A stretch of 64,000 nucleotides of DNA from Diphasiastrum complanatum (taxonomy: Eukaryota; Streptophyta; Lycopodiopsida; Lycopodiales; Lycopodiaceae). Below are positions 1-11,428 of this stretch, one piece after another. The stretch is taken from positions 2,067,668 to 2,131,667 of the forward strand of contig CM055108.1 of NCBI GenBank assembly GCA_029204225.1, read 5' to 3'. The position numbers and the translations under genes are program-made. A model generated the notes under the pieces. The model did no database searches. It saw only the letters and a program-made list of their open reading frames with translations, and was not told the DNA's origin. Every line of letters begins with the position of its first letter. The stretch's first letter is position 1.

Positions 1-10
1 TGGCAAAAGG

Positions 11-595
11 TTGGTTGGAGAAGACTACATGGAGCAAATCGAGAGGCAATTTCTTCAAGGCAAGGAAGATCTCATTGGTGAGCTTATTGAGGTTTGTTAT
101 GGACTCAAGAGGGCTAGATTTATTAGGTTTGATACTCATCTTCACCTACTCTACTTCATGTTGGATGGAAAGTTTGGAATCTATCTTTTGATTTATGATG
201 GTGACATTGGTGACATTGTTTTCACTAACCTTTGTGGAAATTCGAGATCAAGCATTGATGAGTTCTTGTTGGATCTAGATCATATGTTTGAGAGGGAGTA
301 TTTCCAGAGGTTCAGGTCAGAAGATATTCATATCTTTGATATCTTTGATGATCAAGAGAAAGGTAAGCAAGTGGAAGCGACTCACTTTGCTTTATTCACA
401 TGTTTTGAAGAATTTTCTTGTGTAGATGATGCTATGCAATTGGATATTGGTTCTCATGTTTTTCATAATGGAAAAGCAAGTAATGGATCTGGAAAAAAAA
501 GTTTGTTCAATGACTTTGATGATCAAGAGGAAGATCAAGAGGTTGTCTCAAAGGGCTTCAACAACACAAAAGGAAAGGTGGCAATTTGGAGCTAG
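11..595 (+). pseudogene. Diverged copia reverse transcriptase fragment
   Basis: This 194-codon open frame resembles part of a copia RVT_2 domain. Residues about 30-33 read YGLK, as in the LYGLKQAPR motif. Further on, LLIYDGDIGDIVFT sits where ILLIYVDDIVLTG is expected, followed by NSRSSIDEFLLDLDHMFE, as in the segment after the catalytic motif. The YVDD tetrad is missing and replaced by YDGDIGD, so the copy should not be catalytically active. The frame is otherwise open, which is unusual for a dead copy. The match is by motif only and could be wrong in detail. Confidence 0.5.
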
Positions 596-1311
596 TCAAG
601 AGCATCAAAGGAAGGTTATTTGGCAAAGATGTTATGGATCTGTTTTTGCAGCTTTTTGAAGACTCGAGTAAGGTCAAAGGAGCAGCAAGGAAGTGTTGTT
701 CAAGTTTACTTTACTTGTTCTATCTCATGTTTGAGCTATTTCATGTGGATGTGTGCAAATTGTCAAGATATGGACAAACTAGCTACATTGTCTTGCAATA
801 TCTTATTGTTGGAGTTGTACTAGCATTCTTGGCTGGTTTTGCTGATGGAAATGAAGCTATTGGAGGTTCATTATGTCACTCATCCATGATCAAGTTCTCA
901 AGTGTTGAGCTACTTGGTGCCAATACTTGGAGATTGTCAATTTTTGGTGAATTCATGGTCATTTTCTTGTGTCAAGTAGATCTTGAAGATGGACTAGTGC
1001 AACCTACTTGGTTTATGGAGTCATGTGGTGCTGGATTTGCATCATTAATGTACTCACCTACTCATGGATTTACAAGGTTTGATGGTTTCTTGTGGCAAGA
1101 TGGAGATGGAGACTCATTCATGGAGTTTTATGGTGAAGACATATCAAGAAAGGACAAAGTTGGAGGAGACAAGCAAGCAAATGGTCATCACTCACATTTA
1201 TTGTTTGGTTGCTGTAATTTTCCAGAGAGCTCAAAGTTTGAAACATGGAGAAATCATTTCATTCACATTCTATTTGGTTCTTCATGTTCTAGTTATATCT
1301 TGATGTGCTAA
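586..1311 (+). CDS. Unrecognised ORF between pol remnant and 3' LTR (envelope-like position)
   Basis: This 241-codon ORF begins 10 bases before the end of the preceding frame and ends 150 bp before the polypurine tract. I do not recognise the protein. It has two strongly hydrophobic stretches: one near residues 40-56 (SLLYLFYLMFELF) and one near residues 67-84 (YIVLQYLIVGVVLAFLAGF), each long enough for a membrane span. The C-terminal part contains HHSHLLFGCCNFPESSK. A clearly related sequence lies at 43523-43763 on the minus strand, again directly upstream of a polypurine tract. The place in the element matches the env-like gene of some plant copia lineages (Sireviruses), but no homology to an envelope protein can be shown here. 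It could equally be captured or non-coding sequence. Confidence 0.4.
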   Translation: MELVKSIKGRLFGKDVMDLFLQLFEDSSKVKGAARKCCSSLLYLFYLMFELFHVDVCKLSRYGQTSYIVLQYLIVGVVLAFLAGFADGNEAIGGSLCHSSMIKFSSVELLGANTWRLSIFGEFMVIFLCQVDLEDGLVQPTWFMESCGAGFASLMYSPTHGFTRFDGFLWQDGDGDSFMEFYGEDISRKDKVGGDKQANGHHSHLLFGCCNFPESSKFETWRNHFIHILFGSSCSSYILMC

Positions 1312-1460
1312 ATTGATGTAAGAAATAGTGAAGCATCCAATTTGGACACTATTCTCTATATCAATTATGAAAGATACTTTAGAACATTAGAAGTATAGGA
1401 TGGAGATCATTCTAAAGTTGGATCAAAGTTCTATTGTCAAAACTATGCCAAAACTAGTTG

Positions 1461-1469
1461 AAGAGGGAG
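1461..1469 (+). promoter_or_regulatory. Polypurine tract for plus-strand priming
   Basis: The purine run AAGAGGGAG lies immediately before the TGTGAG start of the LTR, the position of the plus-strand primer in LTR retrotransposons. The same run precedes the LTR of Copia-B, and a near-identical run precedes the LTR fragment ending at 43522. Confidence 0.75.
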
Positions 1470-2123
1470 TGTGAGAGATTTCAACTAGTTTAGTCTAATT
1501 TATTCATATTTTGGTTAATTGTCAATAAGAGGCCAAAACTCATTTTAGAATTAGAGACAAACTTTTTGAAGTTATATTAGTTTAAAATACATTCAATAAA
1601 CACTTTTGAAAAGTGTGGGAAAGTTGGTGGTCAAGTTTGAGAGAGATTTAAATTTGAACTTTGGGTACATTGAATCTAGACCCAAAAATAGTAGGGTTTA
1701 CATTTTGGAGGGAAAGCCAAGTGGCCAAATAGGGTTTGGAAACTCTATAAAAGGATGTAACTCGTGGAGAGACACATTTTCTCTCTTCTCTCTCTCATTT
1801 CATCATTATACATGGTTCTCTTTGGGTTCTACTACTCATTGGTGCACTATCTTGGTGTTATCTTGCAATCGTGTGTGTAGAATGATCATTTATTGCTATT
1901 TTCGGTTCCACACGTGTGAAATACAGTAGGGTACTGTAATTGTACGGACAACAAACATATTTTATGTTTTGGATCATGTTTGATCAACATCTCTTAGAGT
2001 TTGCATCTCATTTTGTATGTAGATGCTGATTTTTTTACATTGGTAGGATTGTTGGTTTGCTCCTTATTGTAACCAAAGATTTGGGACATGGATTGGATCT
2101 TGAATGATCTGAAATCCTTCACA
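1470..2123 (+). repeat. 3' LTR (654 bp)
   Basis: The LTR starts TGTGAGAG and ends ATCCTTCACA, with TG...CA ends. A TATA box (TATAAAA) starts at 1746. A CACACGTGTG palindrome lies at 1909-1918, about 167 bp downstream of it. A reverse-complement copy of roughly its first 450 bp lies at 59334-59790. A fragment related to its last 200 bp lies at 60177-60379, where a primer-binding site follows. Confidence 0.85.
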
Positions 2124-2308
2124 ATCTACACCAGGAACAAGGTAATCAACATCATAATCAATCAAATCAGAACTCATGAAGATCCTTGCTTAACATGCAA
2201 AGAGCCTCAACCTATGTAAAATCATAAGGATCTGATATGTCCGATAATGTCAAAAAAGACTCATTATTAATATTGTAGGTAGGCAAAGTGATTAAAAATT
2301 TATAGTCT

Positions 2309-2331
2309 AGAGAGAGAGAGAGAGAGAGAGA
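2309..2331. repeat. (AG)n microsatellite
   Basis: An uninterrupted AG dinucleotide run of about 11 units. Confidence 0.95.
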
Positions 2332-3189
2332 TAGCAGTCTGAGGTCCTATAAACATAGCCCTATTTCAAACATGATGAAAATCTGTACAATCGTCATCAT
2401 TGACATTCGTATCATGGAAAAATTCTACATCTACAGGCTTGAAATTCTCATATTTACTACCACTAGAAGAACTCGCCTCAAAAGTAGAAGGAAAGACAAT
2501 ATTTAAATCATCGGGAATATTTAATAGAAGATAAAAAACAAAAGCAGATTGAAATTTCAGCAACCTACATTTCTTATTGTGTAATTGATAGATGTCTACA
2601 GATTTGAAATCCTCATGTAGCTTGGTGAACATCATGTCAAGCTTAGCTTTATATTTTATTTTATCAATATTTGCCAAGTTCTGATCATGAATCATGTCCC
2701 TATTCTAAGATCTGAACAAGAGAAAACTGAGGAGAGACTTAAAATTTAGATAAATGTTGGAAAAAGCTTCTATACCAGGTCCCTCTGTGATAGAAGGAAG
2801 AACAAAAAGAGAACAAACAGAAAAAAAGAAAAAATTGACTTAAAATAGTCAATTCTCTCAGTGATTCCAAATTTTTGAAAAAAAGACAATACTTTAGAGT
2901 CGTACTCAGACTTCGCTCTAACAACAGATATAAAAAAAAAAAGTAAAAAACTTGCAGTATCGGTTTCAAGCGCAAGGATAACATAAAAACAATAAACAAA
3001 TACAGATTCGCGTGCAAAAGCGATATCACTAGGTCCAATATCACTTTCAAACATGGTAAAATAGTTAAAGAGAATTTTGAAGGACAATGTGCGCCCGAGA
3101 GCGATATCATGACGATACTGGTTTCAAGCACAGTGTTATCGTGGTAGAAGAAAAATAGCTCAAAAGCGATATCAGGATAAAAAATCATC

Positions 3190-3520
3190 AAAATTCTGTG
3201 AAAATTCGGGCCGCGAAGTGCCTATTTATAAAAAGAATTTCACACATGTGAAATCGGATCTGATGGACACGTGGCACCTGATTATTGGTAGATGATTCGT
3301 GTCCGTACAGATCATCATTGTGTTTGTGTACGACACATGTGGAATGACACGTGTCACAATCTCATTCCCTTACGAGTTTGAGAATATCTTTTTTAAAAAT
3401 CATGCACCGCTCATCCATCGACACATGGCAAACAATCATGTGGGCCATTTATAGCATATTTAATGACCGTACGGATGGACATGTGGACAACTTGGATGAC
3501 GCCACGTGGCATTGCGCCAA
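3190..3520 (-). promoter_or_regulatory. Possible minus-strand promoter with three CACGTG cores
   Basis: Read on the minus strand, a TTTATAAATAGG TATA-like box lies at about 3219-3230. Three CACGTG cores lie upstream of it, at about 3269-3274, 3343-3348 and 3503-3508, each in a G-box or ABRE-like context. A CACATGTG site lies at 3243. No recognisable coding sequence follows, so this may be the promoter of a decayed gene or of an old LTR. Confidence 0.3.
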
Positions 3521-3779
3521 AAAAAAAATTAAATATGGGCTAGGAGTTCATTTTTTTCTCGCAAAAAATCCTTGTTTTGGCCGAATATCACTTTTAAGCA
3601 CATCTCCATTCTTAGACTACGCCAGCTTTCCCGAACACGGATGCATAGGTACAGAGGCACAATTACTAGCGTCATCGGACAGGACACAGACTCACAGGAG
3701 AAGGATTTATCGCACAAGCAAAGAGGAGTCGCACAAGCTCCGATACCATGCTACATTCAAAGATCTCGCTGCAGGCTAC

Positions 3780-3928
<149 letters not shown>

Positions 3929-4259
3929 GTCACAATCAATCATCTATTGATGTTTGCAACACATACATGCACAATGGTTACAGATATGAACCCGTTGCTC
4001 CACTTTCTTGTGAATCAGACAATGCTTACGACAACAATACCTTATATGGCTTCAAAATGTGACACACGAGCAAGGTCCTTGAGTCGATAGGGTCAATCCT
4101 TGAAATGACAAGTTGAAAGAGAACATCGTGCACAAGAAGCCGAGATAGCCTTAAACGTCCTTGTTGCACTAGAGAGCAAGAACTCCACATCTGTGCATTT
4201 GTGCCTCGACCCTCACCTTCTTTTATAATAAAACAAGGACTCTTTCAATGCCTTTTTAG

Positions 4260-4375
4260 TGCGACAACCATGCATAATAATGCAAATGGTTCTTTGCCAA
4301 AACAGCCATGCATAATAAAGCAAATGCTTTTTCAGCACAAGAGCCATGCATAAGAAAGGAAATGCTTTTTTAGTC
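4260..4375. repeat. Three-copy 38 bp tandem repeat
   Basis: The motif CCATGCATAA followed by an AAGCAAATGC-like segment recurs at 4268, 4306 and 4344, giving an exact 38 bp spacing. The units differ at several positions. Confidence 0.75.
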
Positions 4376-4559
4376 TCGTGATCATTGATGCCTTCTTAAC
4401 ATTTAAGGCGTGGGAACACATGCATGCCATGCCCTCAACGAAAGTTCAGTCCTTTAAAGTTTAGGCTCCCACCACGAACATATCTTTAATGTTGACTTTT
4501 TTCCTAACTCCATTGACCAACCTCACCACATAGTATTGCCTTTGCAAAGCAAGGCCAAC

Positions 4560-4850
4560 AAAGACTGAAAGATTTCAAGTACCCAATGTAAACAAAGACC
4601 TAAAGCCAAAGCTCAACATAAATACAAACATAACCTAAGCCAAAACGCAACCAAAATTTACAAATCTGACATAAGCCTAAACCCAAACATAAATGAAGAC
4701 CCAAGTACCTATATGTGGACCTAACTCTAGGATACCTAAATTCAATCCCAAATATAGATGTAAATTTAAACCCAAATCTAAATGCAACCTAAATGCATAT
4801 CTAACCTAAGGCTAAACCTAAAGGTAAACCTAACCCAACCTAATTGGTGG
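4560..4850. repeat. Degenerate CCTAAA/CCCAAA-rich tract
   Basis: About 290 bp dominated by variants of AACCTAA, AAACCCAAA and CCTAAACCC. This recalls the plant telomere unit CCCTAAA but is highly degenerate and has no perfect array. It may be an eroded interstitial telomere-like block or simply A/C-rich low-complexity sequence. Confidence 0.35.
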
Positions 4851-5865
4851 CTTCAACATGACAGTACGTATATGAGCTTGGAGCTAACCTTTTTGGCTAC
4901 TTGAGGACCAGCTCTTTCATATAAAGACATGTCATACCAAAAGATCTACAAATCATCAGTCATGTTGATATGGTCTGCTGTGAGTAATTTTGCACTTGCC
5001 CAGTAAGACAAGAATCTCATGAAAAGCTGAATAAATGTGATCACCGAAATGCTTGCAATTCATCTCTAGGATGGACTCTTTGCGCTGAAAGCTTCGGTGA
5101 TGAATTCAACAATGGATAAGGAAAGTTGTTTTGTACTACAATCTCAAACATTGGAAAACAATTATAAAAAATTGGTCTTTTGACACATTTATTTCTGAAA
5201 AAGATGTGAGAGATTTTGTTAATCACTGAGAAGTAGCCACTGAAATATCTTTATACTTTGGTTGAGATATGGAGCTTCCTGATATAGAGGCATGAATGCT
5301 GAGTAGCACCCATTGATTGAACATGTGTTTACTATCTCAACTCTATATCCATAGGATACAACAGACAGAGGTTTAGTATCTCAATTTTACATCCATAGAA
5401 TACAATAATGGACAGCATATGTGACAAGTCCATTGTGGGTTGCACCAATCTAACTGAAAGGTTGGGATATGTTTGATTTGACCAGGGTCCAAAGGCATAC
5501 CAAATGCAGGTAATAAAGAGTCCCTTTGGACAATATTGAAAGGAATTGATTTGGGGAAAAGCAAACATAGAACTTTGGCAATTGGTTCTACAGAGTTGAA
5601 AAGTGTATGCTGTATCTCATTGTAATTTGACAATCATGTAGCATTAGTCAACAAGCCTGCTATTTCTGGAACCTGAACGTTTGCTCCAAATAAAATGCTA
5701 GTCTGAAATGTGAGTTGTTAGCTGAGCAGCCGTGAGAGGTATATTATACACCAAAATATAAAGGTGAGCGTGCTGTGGCCTTCACAAAGTCCCCGGTTGG
5801 TTATAAGAATATCCAAGAGTTTGAATGAAAAGAAAACCTTAAATTATTTTTTTGATATGAGACTC

Positions 5866-6669
5866 CTAGTCATAAGTTCCTCTTGAGTACATATCATCAT
5901 GTTCCTGACTCTCAGCTGTTTGTTTAGAGGAAAAATATTGTTGCTCATCAGTGTCCTTTTGCTGTGTAGACACACATTGCTCACGTTCCGAGGTGTGATC
6001 GTTAGAGAGATCCTGATAACCCTGAGCATGACGAACTTGCTCAGCTTGGAAGTGATTAAAGTGGGGTAGCGGAGCAAACTGGTTTTGTTCATTATCAGGG
6101 TACTGTTGAGTTTCTTCTATATGATTTGTCTGTTCTTCAGTACGTCGACCCTCTTGCGTAAGATCTGCATCTTCTAACACGTACTGTACACCAGGTTGAG
6201 AGCTCAAAGCTTTTTCTGAAATGTATTGTGAACGCTTTGGAGGGTCGTCTGTGCGGTCTGCAGCATAATCTTTATCTTCATGCAAAGGAACTGTCCGCTC
6301 TGAGCCATAGCCCAGTGGTTCTTGACCATGGTTTGTGTTTGTGTAATACAGTTGCTCTTGACTATAGCCTAAGTGACCTCCTGAAACGTATTCAGCATAG
6401 ATCTGATTTTGGAGATTCATTTCACCTCCATCAATATCTGCATCGAGTGACACATGATAGTCATGCCTACTATCATTGAAATCACCGGAGTCCTGCTCGG
6501 CTTCATCAAGCTCCTCCGGAGCATGTCCACTGTCATGCAGTGACTCGGAAAAGTCTTTAACAAAGCCCTCTCCCTGCTTTCGCTGTGGTTGCATATTTAT
6601 CCTTTCACTATACACTTGCTTCTCCATCCTATATCGTTCCTTATCTCTCTGTCCTCGTTGCAAATATGG
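5866..6669 (-). CDS. ARID-HMG gene exon 6 (end of HMG box, acidic tail, stop)
   Basis: Follows acceptor GTCTTACAG and begins PYLQRGQRDKERYRMEKQVY, helix 3 of the HMG box. The remaining 240 residues are rich in Glu, Asp, Gln, His and Tyr and contain no known domain. The frame ends SRGTYD before the stop. Confidence 0.92.
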   Translation of the reverse strand, partial: PYLQRGQRDKERYRMEKQVYSERINMQPQRKQGEGFVKDFSESLHDSGHAPEELDEAEQDSGDFNDSRHDYHVSLDADIDGGEMNLQNQIYAEYVSGGHLGYSQEQLYYTNTNHGQEPLGYGSERTVPLHEDKDYAADRTDDPPKRSQYISEKALSSQPGVQYVLEDADLTQEGRRTEEQTNHIEETQQYPDNEQNQFAPLPHFNHFQAEQVRHAQGYQDLSNDHTSEREQCVSTQQKDTDEQQYFSSKQTAESQEHDDMYSRGTYD

Positions 6670-8801
6670 CTGTAAGACAATACATCAAACAAACCAGACA
6701 AAATATTCATCATTGCGAAAACGAAGCCTCAACCAGTTAAATATGAAGATATCATGATTAGAGATACACTCACCATTCTTTCTTGCTCTGTAAGCCGTTG
6801 CCACGAGTCACCAATTATTCTAGTAATTTCTGCATTTTCAGAACCTAAATGTTTTAGCCGTGACCGTTGCTCTGCAAAATAAAAGTTATAGCCACTCCTA
6901 TTCAACCTTGGCGCATTTGGATCCCTTTTAGACATCCTTCTTCCTCTCCTCTTACGACGGGGTAGTCCAACTTGTAAGTCAGAGGAACTTGGCTGCACAA
7001 CAATGTCATTCGTTGGCCCAGGTAATGATGCAATCTGCTGGGTGTTATTTACTTTGGGCACATGGTATAAGATGCCTCTCAGATTTTCTGTTCCCACATG
7101 CACAGTTACCAAGTAGCCATGTTCAAATTTACCATCTATAGCTCCAGTTACCGCCCGACCGACTAACTTTCCAGCATCGGCTGCAAGAAAGAGCTATGCC
7201 AATTTAGTGGCAGAATTAAAATCTGAAATTTAACCCAAGTCACCTGTTGATGATAAAGGAAACAATGACCTAATCTATACCTTTTCTATGCACACACAGC
7301 ATCTCATTTGAAAATCTGTTAGGCAGTTGTTGCTACCTTAAAACAATTCTTTCAACACAATCAGTTTGAAAACACTCAAGAATCAAACAGAAACTACCTC
7401 CAAGCATTTCAGCTGGATCAAAGGTTTTCCTTCTCCTCTTTTTTGCTGGTTCCATGTTCTCTCCAAAGGCCAATGTAGGTTGATCATTGAACCGTGATAC
7501 AGAGATTGGATTTGGAGAAGGTAGAGGGACTGCCGACATGAATGTGGTCCCACAATTCATCAGAAGCAACATACTTCACAGCATCATAGAACATATATCC
7601 AGACTCTGATGACTTTTGACAGATAATTTAAAAAAAAAATTGCCTCTGTAAGCATACCAGGTGTTGGGACAAGCAGCCCTTCACGTCTAAAAAAATAGAC
7701 TTGCTCATAGTGGTGTAAGAGACTTGAGTAATGTTTTCGGAGAAAAAATGGTTGACCGGATACTTGTGTAGGCAATCCAAATTTCATAATTATGTGATCC
7801 CATTTTTTCAGCTTTATCACCTGTCATCATTCCAGAGTATAAATGTCTAGCATACAGATATTATGATTAAGTTAAGGAGCAAAACATCAAAGCTGAACAT
7901 AAATTAGCAAGGAGACTGTAAATGTATACATGAACCCTAGAACAACAATCTACACTACTAAATTTTTGAGCTGAGCTGGTTGATCTAACTAGTCTCCAAT
8001 CGACTCACACTGATAGATGGGGCCCCAGTCCTATTTATCTGTGGTTTGTGAACGGCTCAAGTTAGATTTTGGTCTCGGCGCTACCTCAAGGGGACAAAGA
8101 ATTTGAAAATGTTATAAATGTCTTGATAGATGCCACATAATAAATGCTAGGTGCAAGTGCCTAACCTACGTAGTCCAAATGATATTGATAAAAGTACAGA
8201 ACCATGGTCCACACGTATCCCTGTTCATAATATTTGGTCGGTTCATAATATTTGGCCATTCCCTCCTCGCTGTCAGTATAAAGAAAATGTTCAAGATAAA
8301 AAATAAGTGTTAATCTTATTAGAAAGGAGGATAACATGACAAAATGCACATACCTATCATAACTAAAGAATGACATAAGAGAAGTTGTCTTGCATATCAA
8401 TTATCAATAGATCTATGCCAGTCATATGGAACAAGGATGCCAAATAAAGGCACCAATATGAATGTTATGGAAAAAGACTCGTCCCAACAATGATACAACA
8501 TACAAAGAGATACAATGCTAGGCGTATAGACTAAGAATTAAAGTTGCACAAATCGCAGATTTGAAGGCAAAGAATTGGAGATTCTGATTTGAATCGGCTA
8601 GGGACCCGAATCGTTTCCAGAGATTTTTCCAGCGAGGGCCCGATTCGAGTTCATTTGAGGTTCATGCAAGAGAGAGAAGTGCGCCTTTGCTCTTGAGGGA
8701 CTTGGAGAGTGTGGATTTAGGGGAGAGAGTCATGATTGATAGGGGAGAGAGAATGTACAATTGTGGATTTAGGGATTGAGGATTCAGATCTCTCTCTGTC
8801 T

Positions 8802-8869
<68 letters not shown>

Positions 8870-11363
8870 ACTAACTGTAGCAGCTAGCTGTACAGCTAAC
8901 ACTCGTCCTCTTGAGTCTTAGCTCTAGAGTTCAGTTTCCAGATTGGCGATTCGAATCTGTTAGAACCGGATGTTCGATGGATCCTGAAACATTACTTGAA
9001 TGCTTAATGTACAGTGTAGGTAGCATGTAGTCATGTATACAACCTGATTTGTAGAACATAGATCCTGAATTCATGCATGCTCAACAAAATTGCAAGCTAA
9101 TATTAGCAACCAAAGGAAGATAGAGAGCTCCCTTCATAATGGAAGATGGCGGTGATGATAGGTGGCTACCCCTTGTTATCTAGAACTTAGTTGCCCGTTC
9201 CAAAACGGAACGCGTTCCGTTCCGGAACGATGCCCTCAAAAAAAAAAAATTAAAAAATACGTTTTTTTACAAAGGGTTAATTATCACTTCCGTAAAATAG
9301 AGGAACTGCTACGCAAGTGCTCATAAGGTATTCAAAAGGTATTCTCCATAATAGTTTGATCAGAAAAATTGTTATGACTGCCAAGGAAAGTTTTCTTCCT
9401 CATTCCCCCTAATTCAGAGAGGCACCGCTATTTTCTCATCGTCGTATATCATTTTTTCTTTCTCATTCTCCAACACACAAACTGTAGACACCCCAGGGTT
9501 GAAAAATCCAAAGGTAACAGCACTAAGAGCAAGGGGGGCTCTGCTCTAAGTCAATCAAGATCAAGGGCACTTGAAATTTCTCAAAGATGATACTTCCCAG
9601 TACTCAGCGACTGATATGCACTATTTGAAAGTTATATCCTCAGCAGCATACTCCAGGAAACAAAGCGCTTTTGCACTCCTACAAGCTTGAAACTTGCAAT
9701 TTGACAGGTCAAATTGATGAAGAGAATTCTGCACCAAAGTTACTCCAAATTTGGCTTAAAAAATGGTTCAAATCCTCTTGAAATGTAAAGAAAATGGCTC
9801 CAAACAAATCTGATCTGAGTGCCAGCTTTTGGTAGCCTTAATTTTCATCTAAAGATGTAATTTGGACATTCAATTCAATGTATAATAGGGATAGGAACAA
9901 TTTTGCAACAAAACCCCTTGATAAGTCCTTGAGAAACATGCAATTTTCAAATGGATAGATGGCTAATTTTTGCCCCCTTGGGCAACAATGGAGCCTCCAA
10001 GATGTATCACTGTCACACGTACTTTGAATCCCTTTGCCCAATGTAAATTGTAAATTGTCAAAGGCTAAGTCACCGGCCTGTGGAGACAATTGTAGATTGC
10101 AATGTAAATATCAGTTATAGTGACTATTTCCTAGATGGCCAAGGGATACTAGGTCCTGGACTGACTTGCTAAAAAGTAAGAAGGGCTGACCGGTCAACGT
10201 GACAAGTGTCATATGCTCACTGGGACACTTGGTCCAGTGCGCATGAGTGATTTTTTCTCACCAAGAAAAGTCTTCCTTTTGGCTACCCCTCCTATGACCT
10301 GAGTATTAGCAAGAGATATCTCGGTCAAGAGAAGTAATTACAAAGATAGGACATCAAAATTAAGTGCACCATACACACCAACAATATGACAAACAATAAC
10401 CTCAACAAGCAAAACATCAAAAAAAGAAAGTAAACTCAATAAATTTTCCATTGATTACTATACCTATGTACGTTAACTCATCCCAGGCACTAGCATCAGT
10501 AAATTGAAGGTCTTGAGTACACCATAATGTCAAATCATGCCCAGACAGATGAATTGCACCACACTAAATCTATTGATCGGCATCATGAGAAAACAACTTT
10601 AAGTAGGTCTCCAGTTAAAAGAACCAATCTTGAAGCTCATTGCCAAAAATCCAAAATACACTAAAAGAAAGATTGTGACCTTGAAATCATGGGCAAGATG
10701 CCCAGAAGGTGGAACACACAAATTGGTAACTAAATCAATATGAACGTAAGTAGTCTATTCGGGTGGGGACAACATGAGTTAGGTTAGGGTATTAGAATTA
10801 TGGAAATAATTCAAGATAGGAGTGATCTAATCTTATTAGCACTCACACACACACCCTCGTCCTCAAAGTCTCTCGTGATGGCAATGCAAAGGTTGGACTG
10901 CACCTCACTTCACAAATCCTTTCATACAATGCTAAATGGAGGTGCCTCTGCAAAGACAAGATGTCTAGATGCGACTCAAGCATCTTGATTTTGTTGTTTC
11001 TCCCACATGACCCCGAAAGGGGCCTTGCATTTTGCACCAACCTGAATTGTGTTTAAGTCAATGTCTTCATCTTCCTCCAACTCCTTGCCTTGAGATGCCC
11101 TATTAAACTCCTTCAAGTAGCTCTCCTTGACATGTAATAGAGGTGTAAGGCAAGCATCCACCACACCTTTTCCCTCAAACCTTGCCAAATTATCTGTCAT
11201 TCGTGTCAAACCACCAGCAAACTACTTTGAGCAATATTCACACTTGACATTTTCATTGGCTTTTCTTACTTGTATACCTATTCCAACAATTTCAACATGA
11301 TTCCACGTTGATGAAGATCTTGTCATAATGTTGGTGCAATTTATGACAAGTTGCAACAAAAAA

Positions 11364-11428
<65 letters not shown>

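Larger units (their letters stand above)
1..2123 (+). mobile_element. 3' part of a Ty1/copia-type LTR retrotransposon
   Basis: This is the 3' end of an element that starts before the window. In order it holds a reverse-transcriptase-like fragment (11-595), an unrecognised ORF (586-1311), a polypurine tract (AAGAGGGAG at 1461-1469) and a full 3' LTR (1470-2123). The LTR starts TGTGAGAG and ends CTTCACA. The purine tract and preceding AACTAGTTG match the equivalent junction of the intact Copia-B at 28854-28875 (minus) and a fragment at 43523-43540 (minus), so these belong to related families. The 5 bp after the LTR (atcta) would be the target duplication, but the other end is not in view. Confidence 0.8.

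Noticed and set aside
2366-3191. Minus-strand frames of 109 and 150 codons as possible genes
   Set aside because: They show no recognisable domain, they overlap in different frames, and the base composition is that of A/T-rich non-coding DNA.
5332-5633. Short minus-strand frames just after the ARID-HMG stop as an extra exon
   Set aside because: Exon 6 already ends with a proper stop, and these frames show no conserved features. 3' UTR or flank is the simpler reading.
8161-8400. Possible additional exon between exons 2 and 3 of the ARID-HMG gene
   Set aside because: The peptide has no ARID character, and exons 2 and 3 already join in phase with no residues missing from the domain.
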